From the NCBI GenBank assembly GCA_025765595.1, contig JAIVFH010000087.1, forward strand, positions 62,001-126,000: DNA of 64,000 nt, given 5' to 3'. The translations under genes and the position numbers were made by a program. This DNA comes from Obelidium mucronatum (taxonomy: Eukaryota > Chytridiomycota > Chytridiomycetes > Chytridiales > Chytriomycetaceae). The notes under the pieces were generated by a model that saw only the letters and a program-made list of their open reading frames with translations, ran no database searches and was not told the origin of the DNA. Below, in pieces: positions 35,624 to 44,991 of this stretch. The number at the start of each line of letters is the position of its first letter. Within the stretch, counting starts at the first letter, position 1.

Positions 35624-37462
35624 ATGACTGTCACAGTATGTATCGAACTTGGTCCAACAAAAGAAAGGACACTCACTCACTCACTCACTCACGACACTTC
35701 GCAGTTTGCTTCGATCGGAGCATCGGTGCGCATCGCCGGCAATCTGGCGTCGCAGTTTGGCGCAGTGACGCCGACCAGCATGCAGACGGCGCTGTTCCCG
35801 GCGCTGCTCAGCCACCGCGACGTGGTGCTCAAGGACGCCACGGGCACGGGCAAGTCGCTCGGGCTGCTCGCGGCGCTGCTGAGCAAGAAGACGCCGCTTG
35901 TCGTCGACGCGCGCAGCGGCCGCAAGACGCGCTACACGGGCGCCGTGCTCGTCGCGCCGACGGCCGAGCTCGCGCTGCAGCTGCACGGCTGGGCGCGCGC
36001 GCTGCTCGGCGGCGGCGTGGCGGCGGCCGACGTGGCGAAGCACGTGCAGGTGCTCGTGCCGGCCGCCGGCGACGCCGACCGCGCGGCCCAGCACGCGCTG
36101 GCGGCGGCGCTGCGCCCGGCGCTGCTGATTGGCACGCCGCGCCGCCTGCTCGACGCGGTTGCCGCCGGCGCGTGCGACGTGGCGCGGCTGCAGACGCTGG
36201 TGCTCGACGAGGCCGACGCCCTGGTGCGCGTGCCGACGCGCTTCGAGACAAACAAGGAGAAGCTGAACCGCCTCAACCACCCGCTGTACGCCGAGCTGCT
36301 GGTTGACCACATTCTCAAAGTCAGGCGGCCCGAGAGCGTCGGCGGGTCCGTCGGGAAGAAGAAGCTGCAACTACATCAACACCAACAACAGCAACAACAA
36401 CATCAACAACAACATCAACATCAACATCATCAACAACGCGAGACGCTCGCCCCGCTGCCAGCCTCAATCAACAGGGCCCAGCAGTACACCTCAACTATTC
36501 TGGAAACTCGCGTGCGCAGCAATCCTGCGGCTGTCGTGGATGCCGCGGCCGCGCGGCGGCTGCAGGTTGTCATATGCTCGGCTACAATGAATAACCCCGT
36601 CCGGAAAGAGCTCGAGAGAATGCGCGGCTGGATCGTGGACCCTATTTTAATGGATGTGAATGGGACCCATAGTGCCCCTTCAAGTATCGAGCACACTTGT
36701 TTGGTTGTTTCTAGAGACGGAACGAGTGTTCGAAACATGTACTCTAAAGCTGAACAAGACAAATTGCACGCCGAAGCCATCAGTAGCAGAAACGCCACGG
36801 CCGACCGTAGTAAAAATAACAAGGAACCTGACCCAGTATGGGTGGAGAAAATGAAATATCCTGCTTTGGAGGATGATGATCCGCGGATGATCAAGATTGT
36901 TGCGTCTCTTTGCAAAAAAGAATCGGTTCATCGCGGAATACTATTTCTCAACTCGAATATTTCATGTGCAAGAGTCGTGGATCAGCTGAAAAAACTTGGA
37001 ATCAAGGCTGCTCGTATTTCAGAAGATGTGGATTACCAAGCCGCTATTTCAAATTACATGTCCCACACACCGCCAACGTCAAATGCAGATTCACTCGATG
37101 CAACAACGGATTCCATTGAAGACACAGGCATTGAATCACCAGTGACAGCACCAATAACAACATCAACAAATCCAACAACTACTCCGGTCATCAAGTCGTC
37201 TCTATTCTTTCAAAGTAACCAGGAACTCATGGTGATATCTGAGCACAATGCACGAGGGCTTGATCTCCCAGATGTCAGTCACGTGTTCCTTGTTGGCCCG
37301 CCGTCATCTCCTGCGAGCTATTTACACATGTCCGGAAGAGTTGGGCGGTTTGGTAAAGCGGGGAAATGCATTTTGGTATTGGGAGGGGAGCGGTACGAGC
37401 GGAAAATGGCAGATGTCTTTAACCTGTTATCAATCACGCCAAGCGAATACAAGAGTATTTAA
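35624..37462 (+). CDS. DEAD-box RNA helicase, Mrh4-like
   Basis: A single exon encodes about 612 residues from ATG 35624. An in-frame extension starts at 35429, but it overlaps the opposite gene's 5' end and adds only hydrophobic, T-rich-encoded residues. Motifs: a Q-motif-like FGAVTPTSMQTALFPALL, motif I ATGTGKS (about 71), PTAEL, TPRRLL, motif II VLDEAD (about 193), motif III SAT (ICSATMNN, about 317), and C-domain motifs ILFLNSN, EHNARGLDLPDV and HMSGRVGRFGKAG (about 568). SEHNARGLDLP and SGRVGR in place of HRxGR resemble the mitochondrial large-subunit helicase Mrh4. An inserted His/Gln tract (36370-36440) splits the first RecA domain. The first 700 bp are extremely GC-rich. Mitochondrial location is inferred from the family. 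Confidence 0.87.
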   Translation: MTVTVCIELGPTKERTLTHSLTHDTSQFASIGASVRIAGNLASQFGAVTPTSMQTALFPALLSHRDVVLKDATGTGKSLGLLAALLSKKTPLVVDARSGRKTRYTGAVLVAPTAELALQLHGWARALLGGGVAAADVAKHVQVLVPAAGDADRAAQHALAAALRPALLIGTPRRLLDAVAAGACDVARLQTLVLDEADALVRVPTRFETNKEKLNRLNHPLYAELLVDHILKVRRPESVGGSVGKKKLQLHQHQQQQQQHQQQHQHQHHQQRETLAPLPASINRAQQYTSTILETRVRSNPAAVVDAAAARRLQVVICSATMNNPVRKELERMRGWIVDPILMDVNGTHSAPSSIEHTCLVVSRDGTSVRNMYSKAEQDKLHAEAISSRNATADRSKNNKEPDPVWVEKMKYPALEDDDPRMIKIVASLCKKESVHRGILFLNSNISCARVVDQLKKLGIKAARISEDVDYQAAISNYMSHTPPTSNADSLDATTDSIEDTGIESPVTAPITTSTNPTTTPVIKSSLFFQSNQELMVISEHNARGLDLPDVSHVFLVGPPSSPASYLHMSGRVGRFGKAGKCILVLGGERYERKMADVFNLLSITPSEYKSI

Positions 37463-37676
37463 AAGAAGAGAATGTATGATTTTGCCTTTCGATAGCAACA
37501 TGAAAAAAAAAATAGCGAATCACTTTTCTATTTCTTGTTGGTGCTGGCTTCGGCACCCCAAGCAAAGATTTTCTGTCAACCAATTTTATACTCATTTTTT
37601 TTTCCCCCAACATTCAAAGACTGACGGCACTCTCTGTCTCCTCCTCTCTCGCCCCCCACACTCCCACTATCAGAGA

Positions 37677-39447
37677 ATGTCTGAATCGGTGGAACGCTTC
37701 AAAGGACTGGACATGATCTATGAGCCTATAGACGAATACTCAGTGTATGCAGTGCAGACGTTTGTGAAGCAAGAAGAGTCACAGGTTTCTGTAGTCAAAG
37801 GCGATGCATTAGAGCTGCTCGATGATTCCAACAGCTATTGGTGGCTCATTCGATGCCACAAGACAGAAGAGGTAAGCCCTTAGTCACTTTTTTTTTTTTC
37901 TTCTTTCCTTCATTCGTGATGAGATCAAAACATGTGATGCAAACAACCCCTCAACACAATGAACTGGCGAAAAAAAAAGCGCATCCCCTCTCCCCCCTAT
38001 TTCTTTTTCTCATCGTTCATGGTCTTTGTTTTTTTAGATTGGCTATGTACCTGCTGAAAACATTGAAACCCCAAACGAACGACTCGCTCGTCTGAATGAA
38101 AAGCGGAATGTGATTCTGGGTGGATTGACCTCATCCGAGTCCATGGAGGTGGATGAATCAGCATCAGCATCAGCATCAGCATCGGCATCAATAACACCAG
38201 CAGGAGCATCACAACTCCAAACTACCAGCATCAATAGCACAAGAAGCTTCAGCGGAACCAGTCGAGCCACCACCACGTCGAATACTTCAAATTCAACCAA
38301 TTCACGCACACGCAAGATTTCGTTTGCGCCTACGCTTTCGCTTATTGAGTTTGAGTTTGAAAGCGATCACGACGACAACAACGGCGACAATGATAATGAC
38401 GAGGGGGAGGATTCTTCTGCGGCGGCGGCGGCGGCGGTTGACGGATGGACGACTGCGGCAGCGGTGCCGCTGGAGCGGCATTCATTCGATGATGCGATGC
38501 TGCGGCGTCCGGCGGCGGCGGAGGACAGTGGACGCAGTGGTGCCGCCGCAATCCCGCTGCCGTCTGCCTTCACCAGCAAAAGAAGTCACTCGATAACAAG
38601 TCTCGAAACACCGAGGAGCAGTGTGGGACCTTTGACTCGAAGGGCCACTTTCGTCTCCGCAATACAGCAGCAACAACAGCGGAAGCATGGCAGCAGTATT
38701 CACAACCTGTTGTCAAAGTTTACTGTGAAGACGGCTGGGAGCAAAACTCACAGTTATAGCCACAGCAGCAATAATATTAACAGCAACAATCTCAACAGCA
38801 TTCGCCCACCAAAATCATTAATACCACCACCAATAACGCCACTGTCCACACCACTCTCTCCGCCTCCCCCGAAACCACACTCGCTATCATCACTCCTACC
38901 ACCACCACCACCACCGCCAGCAGCAGCACTATCCTCATCATCATCATTACAAACACCCAACATGATCCGAATCTATCGCGGAAACAAGATCACACATCCT
39001 GCAACATTCAAGACTCTCAAACTGACGCCAACAATGACAACCAAGGAACTGCTAATTTCCACGCTATCTCGATTTCAGCCGCAAAGCGCCCACCGGTTGC
39101 ATCCGTTGGAGGACTATTACTTGTCGATTGTTGTCGTACATGGTAGTGGTGGCGGCGGCGATGATGATGATTGCATAGATGAGAAATTGCCTCTGGATGC
39201 AGTTGTTGTGGTGTACTTGGAATCAATTCAGATGAAAGAGAGGTTGTCGCCACTGCCGCTACGGCTGGGTCAAGACGTATCGTCGGGGTCAGGTTCAGTA
39301 TCGTCATCATCAATGTCATCTGAGGCTGTTTTGATGGTGATGATGGAGTCTGAGGAGGAGGGAGGTGCTAGTGGTGGTGGTGGCGGTGGCGGCGGCGGGC
39401 AAGATGATTCTATCGAGATCAAGATTCTCATCAATAAGGTTTCCTAA
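37677..39447 (+). CDS. SH3-domain protein (Tea4/Bud14-like) with RA-like C-terminus
   Basis: Two exons, 37677-37871 and 38038-39447, give 534 residues. The SH3 domain occupies about residues 20-75 (YAVQTFVKQEESQVSVVKGD, YWWLIR, IGYVPAENIETP) and is followed by ERLARLNEKRNV. That continuation is typical of the fungal Tea4/Bud14 SH3 family, which recruits PP1 to cell-end or bud-neck sites. A long low-complexity region follows, rich in Ser/Ala, Thr/Asn and poly-Pro (38820-38930). The folded segment MIRIYRGNKITHPATFKTLK with TTKELLISTLSRF then resembles a ubiquitin-fold Ras-association domain. The C-terminus is acidic and Gly-rich. A role in polarity signalling is inferred. Confidence 0.82.
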
Positions 39448-39541
39448 AACTTAATAAATATTTTCGTATAATTGCCCTTACTACTTTTTTTTTTTTTTTT
39501 TTTTTGCTTCTACACTGATGCTTTATTTTTTATTTTTGGTT

Positions 39542-40450
39542 TTAACTTTGGCCAAACGCCGAATTAGCACCTCCAAACACATCATTAAACACATGGCCCA
39601 CTTTCTTTGATTCCATCCACTGCCGAACCTGTGCCAAATCAGGCCGATTCCCTCTCCCCCCACGCATTTCAAACAAATGCGTGATTTCCGTCATATCCGT
39701 GAACGCTCGTCCCACAATCTCCTCCGATAGCATGAGCGTAATCTTTTTCTGATGTGATGGGACATCAGCCCATGAAACTGATTTGATTTCTGCAATGTAT
39801 CTGTCGATGGCGGGGCCATCGCCTTCGCAACACACGACGGCAGGTTTTCCAGCCATGACAAAGCCAGTTAGGCCGTATGAAGGTGCCCATTCAACTAAAT
39901 CGCCTCTTTTGCTTCTGGTTGACAATGAGACGAGGAGGAACCAGAACCGCTTTAGTTGTGGTAGTGGGTTGCCGGCATTGTCAGCAAGACCGCCTGGCAC
40001 CAGCTCACGAGAATCTTTTGACAATAAATCATTACCAAGTGCATTGCTGGTGCTGCTGCTGCTGCTGCTACAGTATGTCCCCAGAATATCCCGAACTGTT
40101 TCGATAACTCCAAGTACATCAGCCCCCTCGTTTTCAACAAGCGCTTGCAGCTCAGAATGCGTCTGCCTTGTCATCCATTCTTCATATTTGATGCTCAATT
40201 CAATGGGATCTGATTGTTGTGTTGTGTTGCTGCCGCTACCGATGGGAAGAGAGACGATCAAGTGTGCGGCGGGAGTTGATGGATGACTTTCATGGGCGAT
40301 TTGAATGCTGACCACGATTTCGGGGATATCTTTGGTATTGGTTTCGTCGAGCGGTAAGAGAGTGGGAAGGTTCGGCGGGTGGATGATTGTAAAGTCGTTT
40401 GTTGGTTCGAACATGCATTGAAGGAGGTCGAATGTTGTGAGGTTGTCCAT
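39542..40450 (-). CDS. RWD-domain protein with C-terminal DUF1115 (RWDD2 family)
   Basis: A single exon on the minus strand encodes 302 residues. The N-terminal 130 residues fit an RWD fold: LLQCMFEPTNDFTI, PEIVVSIQIAHE, HLIVSLPIG and ELQALVENE. After a Ser-rich linker comes FWFLLVSLSTRSKRGDLVEWA, GLTGFVMAGKPAVVCCEGDG and IAEIKSVSWADVP, the conserved core of DUF1115 as in RWDD2. The stop codon lies 94 bp from the SH3 gene stop in convergent orientation. Function is unknown in all organisms, as far as I am aware. Confidence 0.85.
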   Translation of the reverse strand: MDNLTTFDLLQCMFEPTNDFTIIHPPNLPTLLPLDETNTKDIPEIVVSIQIAHESHPSTPAAHLIVSLPIGSGSNTTQQSDPIELSIKYEEWMTRQTHSELQALVENEGADVLGVIETVRDILGTYCSSSSSSTSNALGNDLLSKDSRELVPGGLADNAGNPLPQLKRFWFLLVSLSTRSKRGDLVEWAPSYGLTGFVMAGKPAVVCCEGDGPAIDRYIAEIKSVSWADVPSHQKKITLMLSEEIVGRAFTDMTEITHLFEMRGGRGNRPDLAQVRQWMESKKVGHVFNDVFGGANSAFGQS

Positions 40451-40868
40451 TTCTCCACCCCTTTTTTTATATATAAGATGTCGTTTTGAATTTGTTATTA
40501 TTTATTGCTAAGGACCAGTAGCCTTGCTTCTTGTGCTTTTGGATGGTTTTTTAGTAATAAACACTATGGTGCTGAATTATAACTGCCCAGTGCCGACAAG
40601 CCAAAAAAAAAAAAAAAAGTATTTAACTATCTGCAAAATCCTCATAAAATCCAGCTGTCCTGGATTTTTTGAGGTTACGTTGTTTTCTCCAAATAAATCC
40701 CAGAATATCTGCCAACCTTTAAAGGCAAATAACATAAATTATAAATAGATATCTCCTCCAAATTTGGCCCCTGACAAAGAAAAGGAATTTAGAGGGACAT
40801 CCAAAATCATGACTATTCAAACATGATCTTAAATTCAAAATATCAATTTCAAAAGATTGTGGCTGATG

Positions 40869-41061
40869 CATGCAGTTATCATGTTTTGAAACAGCTTCTT
40901 GAACTTGACTTTGGCTGCAGAAGATTTTGACAAAAGAGTCTAGAGATCAGGAACAAAATCCTCATGATCTTTGAGCAAATGTAACAATTTTTGGGGTTAT
41001 TGCCAAGCTTAGCTGTCCTTGATTTTAATTTCACTATAGCATTGAATTACTTGCAATGCAG
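40869..41061 (+). repeat. Direct repeat, copy 1
   Basis: This stretch shares most of its sequence with 41128-41303. Shared blocks include acagcttcttgaacttg, tcctcatgatctttgagca and gcattgaattacttgcaatg. Small gaps and substitutions separate the copies. Confidence 0.8.
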
Positions 41062-41127
41062 TTTTCCGAGTCCCCACCAACTGAGACAGAAGTTAGTTGA
41101 CAATCGTATTTCTGTGAGAATGTAGCA

Positions 41128-41303
41128 TGCAATTATTGTATGCATGTTTTGGAACAGCTTCTTGAACTTGGCTTTGGCTGCAAAAGGTTTATCCTCATGA
41201 TCTTTGAGCAGCTGTAACAATTTTGGGGTTTATTGCCCAGCTCAGCTGTCCTTGGTTTCATTTCATTATTCATTACAGCATTGAATTACTTGCAATGGAG
41301 CCC
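41128..41303 (+). repeat. Direct repeat, copy 2
   Basis: Second copy of 40869-41061, shortened by about 25 bp where copy 1 has an extra stretch (about 40930-40955). Confidence 0.8.
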
Positions 41304-41514
41304 GGTTCCTTTCTCAGAAGTTCTTCCAAGGCACCCCCAACTGTTTTGAACAACAATCATTTGAATTGGATGTGTCAGCCTTCGGCAATGTGGCCTCAAA
41401 GGGTGTTAAGTGGCTTTGAAACATGTGGATCATGGTACTAGAATAAGCGTGTTAGTGAGAAATGGGGCATTAGTGTATCCCGGGGGAAATACCAGAAGGT
41501 ATATAAGAAAAAGT

Positions 41515-41564
41515 GTTAGAACTAAAGAAAAGAGAACTTGTTAGAACTAAAGAAAAGAGAACTT
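41515..41564 (+). repeat. 25-bp perfect tandem duplication
   Basis: The unit beginning gttagaactaaagaaa and ending gagaactt occurs twice back to back without a mismatch. Confidence 0.92.
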
Positions 41565-41610
41565 TCCACAAAACTAGTGTGCTATACACACTGATCACTC
41601 ACCGTGATCT

Positions 41611-42206
41611 TTGATACAAAGTGGTGGTTCAAGTGCTATGGGTCTCCGATCGAGTACTCACTTGCTCCAATCACCAGGGTTGAAATCAATGTCGATGGAC
41701 ACCAAAACCGCTATAAGCAAGAACAAAGGGTTGACTGAGTATGACTGCGGTTTAAACGATCTCTTGATTGAACCTGCAGAAGTTGAAATTGATGTCAGGC
41801 ACATGAATTCCAACCAAAAATTGCCATTCCAACCACCCCCCAAAAATGTTCAAAACATTGTCACAAACACATCTTCCAAACTACACCCTTGCAAACTTCA
41901 AAACATATGTATTTTTATTTGCTTTTTTTCTCACACAAAGTTTTATAAGATTGTCATTAGTAATAAAGAAGATAGACTTCAGTTCCTCCACTCACTCATT
42001 GTGACCCAAAACATGTTGATCAAAGGCGTTCTGCCACCCACACTTGTGTGCAGGGCAGATGCAATACTTATTACAGATGCTGCAGTTGAGCCAAGCCGCG
42101 CTTGATTGCCAGATCTTGGTGCAGCGTTGGTTTTCTGTTTCTCTGCGACAGGTTTTTGCATCTTTGGCAGCCAATTTGGTTGCTCCCACCCTCTCTTACG
42201 TGTCTT
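41611..42206. other. Flank of the pogo-like element; no supported gene
   Basis: The plus-strand frame 41611-42105 is open but has no recognisable domain or splice structure. It probably belongs to the 3' flank of the transposase gene that reads leftward to 42207. Confidence 0.4.
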
Positions 42207-43724
42207 TCAATTCTCTTTCTTTTCTTTTGAGGCCTTTTGCTTTGATTCCTTGGCTTCAACGGCTGCTTGCTGTTCCTGGTGGAGTTCTTCAAACGAATAA
42301 ACTCTGTTGGTCTTGACAACTGATTCGCCCTTTGCTGCAACTTTCTTCACTGGTGGAGCTGTTCCCATAGTCTTGAAGACCTCGAGGAACTTGGCGACCT
42401 CAGGATTGTGGGCATTGGCAAGAGTGGAAGGGTCACCAATGTTGAGTGACGCATTTTCCAGGATTTTTTCTTTAGACCAGAGAAAGATGCCCGTAGACTT
42501 GAAAGCAGATTGGATCCATTCAGGCCAAATTGAGTTTCGAGCTTCCATAGTAATTGGAACCAGTTCTTCCCCAAGGGATGCAAGGTTACAGATCCAAAAG
42601 CTCCGTTTCTGTTGAAATAGGCGTACAATTGTCCGCTTTAAATTTGCAAAAATCACCTCATCCAGAGGCTGCAAGAAATGTGTAGTGTTTGCAGGTAGGA
42701 AGAAGCCGTTGATGCCAAGCTTGAGGCAGTGGTCAAGGGTGTCAGCGGTCCTGTGGACGCCAAGGTTGTCCAGCAATAGAACAGGCGTCAAACCTGGGTG
42801 CAAAATCTCCCAACAAGCTTTAAACTCCAAAAGAACAGGTAATCATTGCTCCTCGCTCAAGAAACCAGTTTCGCTGAACACAATCTTGCATGGTACTGAG
42901 CCTCTGGCGTTGGCTGTGGTCTCTGGGTCTTTAATCTCAAGGTTTCCGAATTTGGTTGGAAGGACAAAAATGTCCAAAACTCGCTCTCCTGACGCTGTCA
43001 CAAATGGAATGAAGCTGGCAACCTTGCCTCTGGAGCCAGTTATCTCGCTGGGACAGGGGACTGCAGTGCTGACCAGAGCCTGAGAGCTGGAAGAACTGTT
43101 TTCAAGCGTGAGGCTCATTTTGTCAACATTGACCAGATTTGGCCAGCTAAAACGGCCAGACGCCATCCAGGCTTCAAACTGCTCCACCCGTTTGGCGATA
43201 TCCTCTTTGGTAAGCGGATCTGTTTGTGCCTTGCTTATAGCTTTGTGAACTAGATCTGAATGGCGCTTGATGAACTTGGGATACCATGCCTTTGCCGACC
43301 ATGTTGAACCAGGATTCTTGGCATGATCGTACTCAGTGACCAACGCTATGAAGTCTGTTCAAGCCATTGGACAGTGGCAGATCAATCTTGCCTCAAGAAA
43401 GGCTGTGAACATTTGTTTGCCACCATCCGAGAAGCGCTGGTTGCCATGGGAATGTCTCTCATTCTTGTCCATGCGTCTGTAGATGGATCAAACTGCCTCT
43501 TGTTTGATCTTGAGGTTTCCAGCAACAGTTTGGGATGCCTTCTTGATGGAATGGTTGTTATTCACCAAGTTGGTGACATCGTCAAAAACTTGCTTGCGCA
43601 CAGAGCTATTCCGCTGGGCTGGTGCCTTGGTATACTTTGGAATCTTCATTTGATGTGTGCAAAATTTGGAGGCGTTATGAATAAAGGCAGTTGATTTATT
43701 TGGTTTTGAACTTTTTTGGAGCAT
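42207..43724 (-). pseudogene. Pogo/Tigger-like DDE transposase with three in-frame TGA stops
   Basis: One minus-strand frame runs from 43724 to 42207 and is broken only by three TGA codons (about 43487, 43365 and 42843). The N-terminal part is basic with a helix-turn-helix character and then SIYRRMDKN. The catalytic core shows the first Asp in VNVDKMSL, LLLDNLGVHRTAD for the second, and FFLPANTTHFLQPLDEVIFANLKR, typical of the DDE_1 superfamily. The C-terminus is Lys/Glu-rich. Each TGA would be Arg if CGA, which fits the context. The terminal inverted repeats of the element were not found by eye. Confidence 0.85.
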
Positions 43725-43919
43725 GGTCGGATTAGCAATTTTTTGGTTGGATTGGCAATTTCACTCCATCCTAAAATAGGACCCAACAAAAGAACTTATC
43801 TCAACCACATGGCATAAGCTATTGTAACCGAGATCCGTGATTGGAGTTTGATTCAAAGTCACACTTTCCAATAACAATTAGTGACAGAGAAGAAAAACTA
43901 CAAAAATAAAAACATTAAA

Positions 43920-44264
43920 ATGTCAGAAACTGACAATGACATGCCTCAAGTCATAGAATTTACAAACTGGAGATCTCAGTGCGACATTGAGATGGCAGAG
44001 ATCTCAACAAAGATGGCACATGAAATGGTCCATGGCAATCCAACCAACCACAAGTGGGCAAACCTCTCCAAAGAAGAGAGAGTAGAACTCATCAAAAGTT
44101 GGAGATCTTCTGGATTCCTGGTTAAATTGAGTGACACAGAACTCCGCTATTGGCTTCACACATCAGCAGGCTTGATGAATAGTGGAGGGGATTGCAGTGT
44201 GGAAGAAAAACGAGAAGCTCCTAAAACAGAACCTGAAAAAGGGCCATTTGATTTAAACAGATAA
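43920..44264 (+). CDS. Small hypothetical ORF, 114 residues
   Basis: The frame begins MSETDNDMPQVIEF with an A-rich context before the ATG and ends EKGPFDLNR. The sequence is hydrophilic, contains HKWANLSKEERVELIKSW and RYWLHTSAGLM, and looks like real protein rather than low complexity. I know no family for it. It lies between the transposase pseudogene and the LINE and could be an accessory ORF or gag-like remnant of an element. Confidence 0.4.
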   Translation: MSETDNDMPQVIEFTNWRSQCDIEMAEISTKMAHEMVHGNPTNHKWANLSKEERVELIKSWRSSGFLVKLSDTELRYWLHTSAGLMNSGGDCSVEEKREAPKTEPEKGPFDLNR

Positions 44265-44602
44265 TAATAAATGAAGATTTATTTTAGAATTGTTTAAGTT
44301 TTGTATTCCAAAAGACGTTTGTGCAAAACATGAAGTTCAACAAAAACTTGGAAACAAAAGCACACTCTTTTTTTCGAAAGCCTAAACTAAATAATCAGAA
44401 TATATGAATTAAAATGTATCAGAAGATTGAGCCAATTTGATGCAACCGTAATAGTTTTAGAATGTTTCCAACAAACCTTAGTGGAAATTGTTGGCGGCAC
44501 ATGAAACTCATGTTGCAAGCTCCATGTTTGGAAATTAAGTTTTAAATTCTCTCCAAAATCTCTCTAGTGCCCACAACTATCAGCTCAACTGTCTACAGAA
44601 CC
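44265..44602. other. Non-coding flank before the LINE insertion
   Basis: About 340 bp of A/T-rich sequence with no supportable ORF or repeat apart from the target-site duplication that follows it. Confidence 0.5.
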
Positions 44603-44618
44603 AGCACTGCTTCCAGTC
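44603..44618. repeat. Target-site duplication of the LINE, left copy
   Basis: The 16 bases agcactgcttccagtc here are identical to 53470-53485. They directly flank the poly-A end of the LINE (poly-T on the plus strand). Confidence 0.93.
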
Positions 44619-44991
44619 ACTTTTTTTTTTTTTATATAGTGGTTTATTCTCCTCACTCCATTGTTTAAAATAAAGTATGTCGCTGCTGTTTCCAACCTCG
44701 CCACGGAGCAAACCCTCCAGCCTTGTGCAGGCGGCAGACTTGATTTTCCAACTCCTTCCTCAACTCCCAATCCCCCCTCCCATCCCCCAGCTCACCAGGA
44801 GCTACCACCAGTAGAAGCCTTGGGGGCCTCATTAAAAACCCCTGTGGGGAAAAGAGTGCCCCCATCCCGCCTCCCTTCCTCCATCTTGTGTCTTGCTTGC
44901 TTGTCTTGTTTCTGAGGTCTCTGGCTGAGATCCTCCCATTCGTCCGGGTCGCTGTCGTCCTGGCTTGTTGTCTATTCCATCATTCCTCCGT

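Larger units (their letters stand above)
40451..41610. other. Gene-free, A/T-rich region with repeats; start of the mobile-element island
   Basis: More than 1 kb without a supportable gene. It contains a diverged direct repeat (40869-41061 and 41128-41303) and a 25-bp tandem duplication (41515-41564). A TATA-like site (atataagaaa) lies at about 41500. Open frames here are short and unrelated to any family I know. Confidence 0.6.

Noticed and set aside
35681..36370. Overlapping sense and antisense ORFs in the GC-rich start of the helicase
   Set aside because: They are Arg/Ala-rich shadows of the helicase frame, which carries the DEAD-box motifs.
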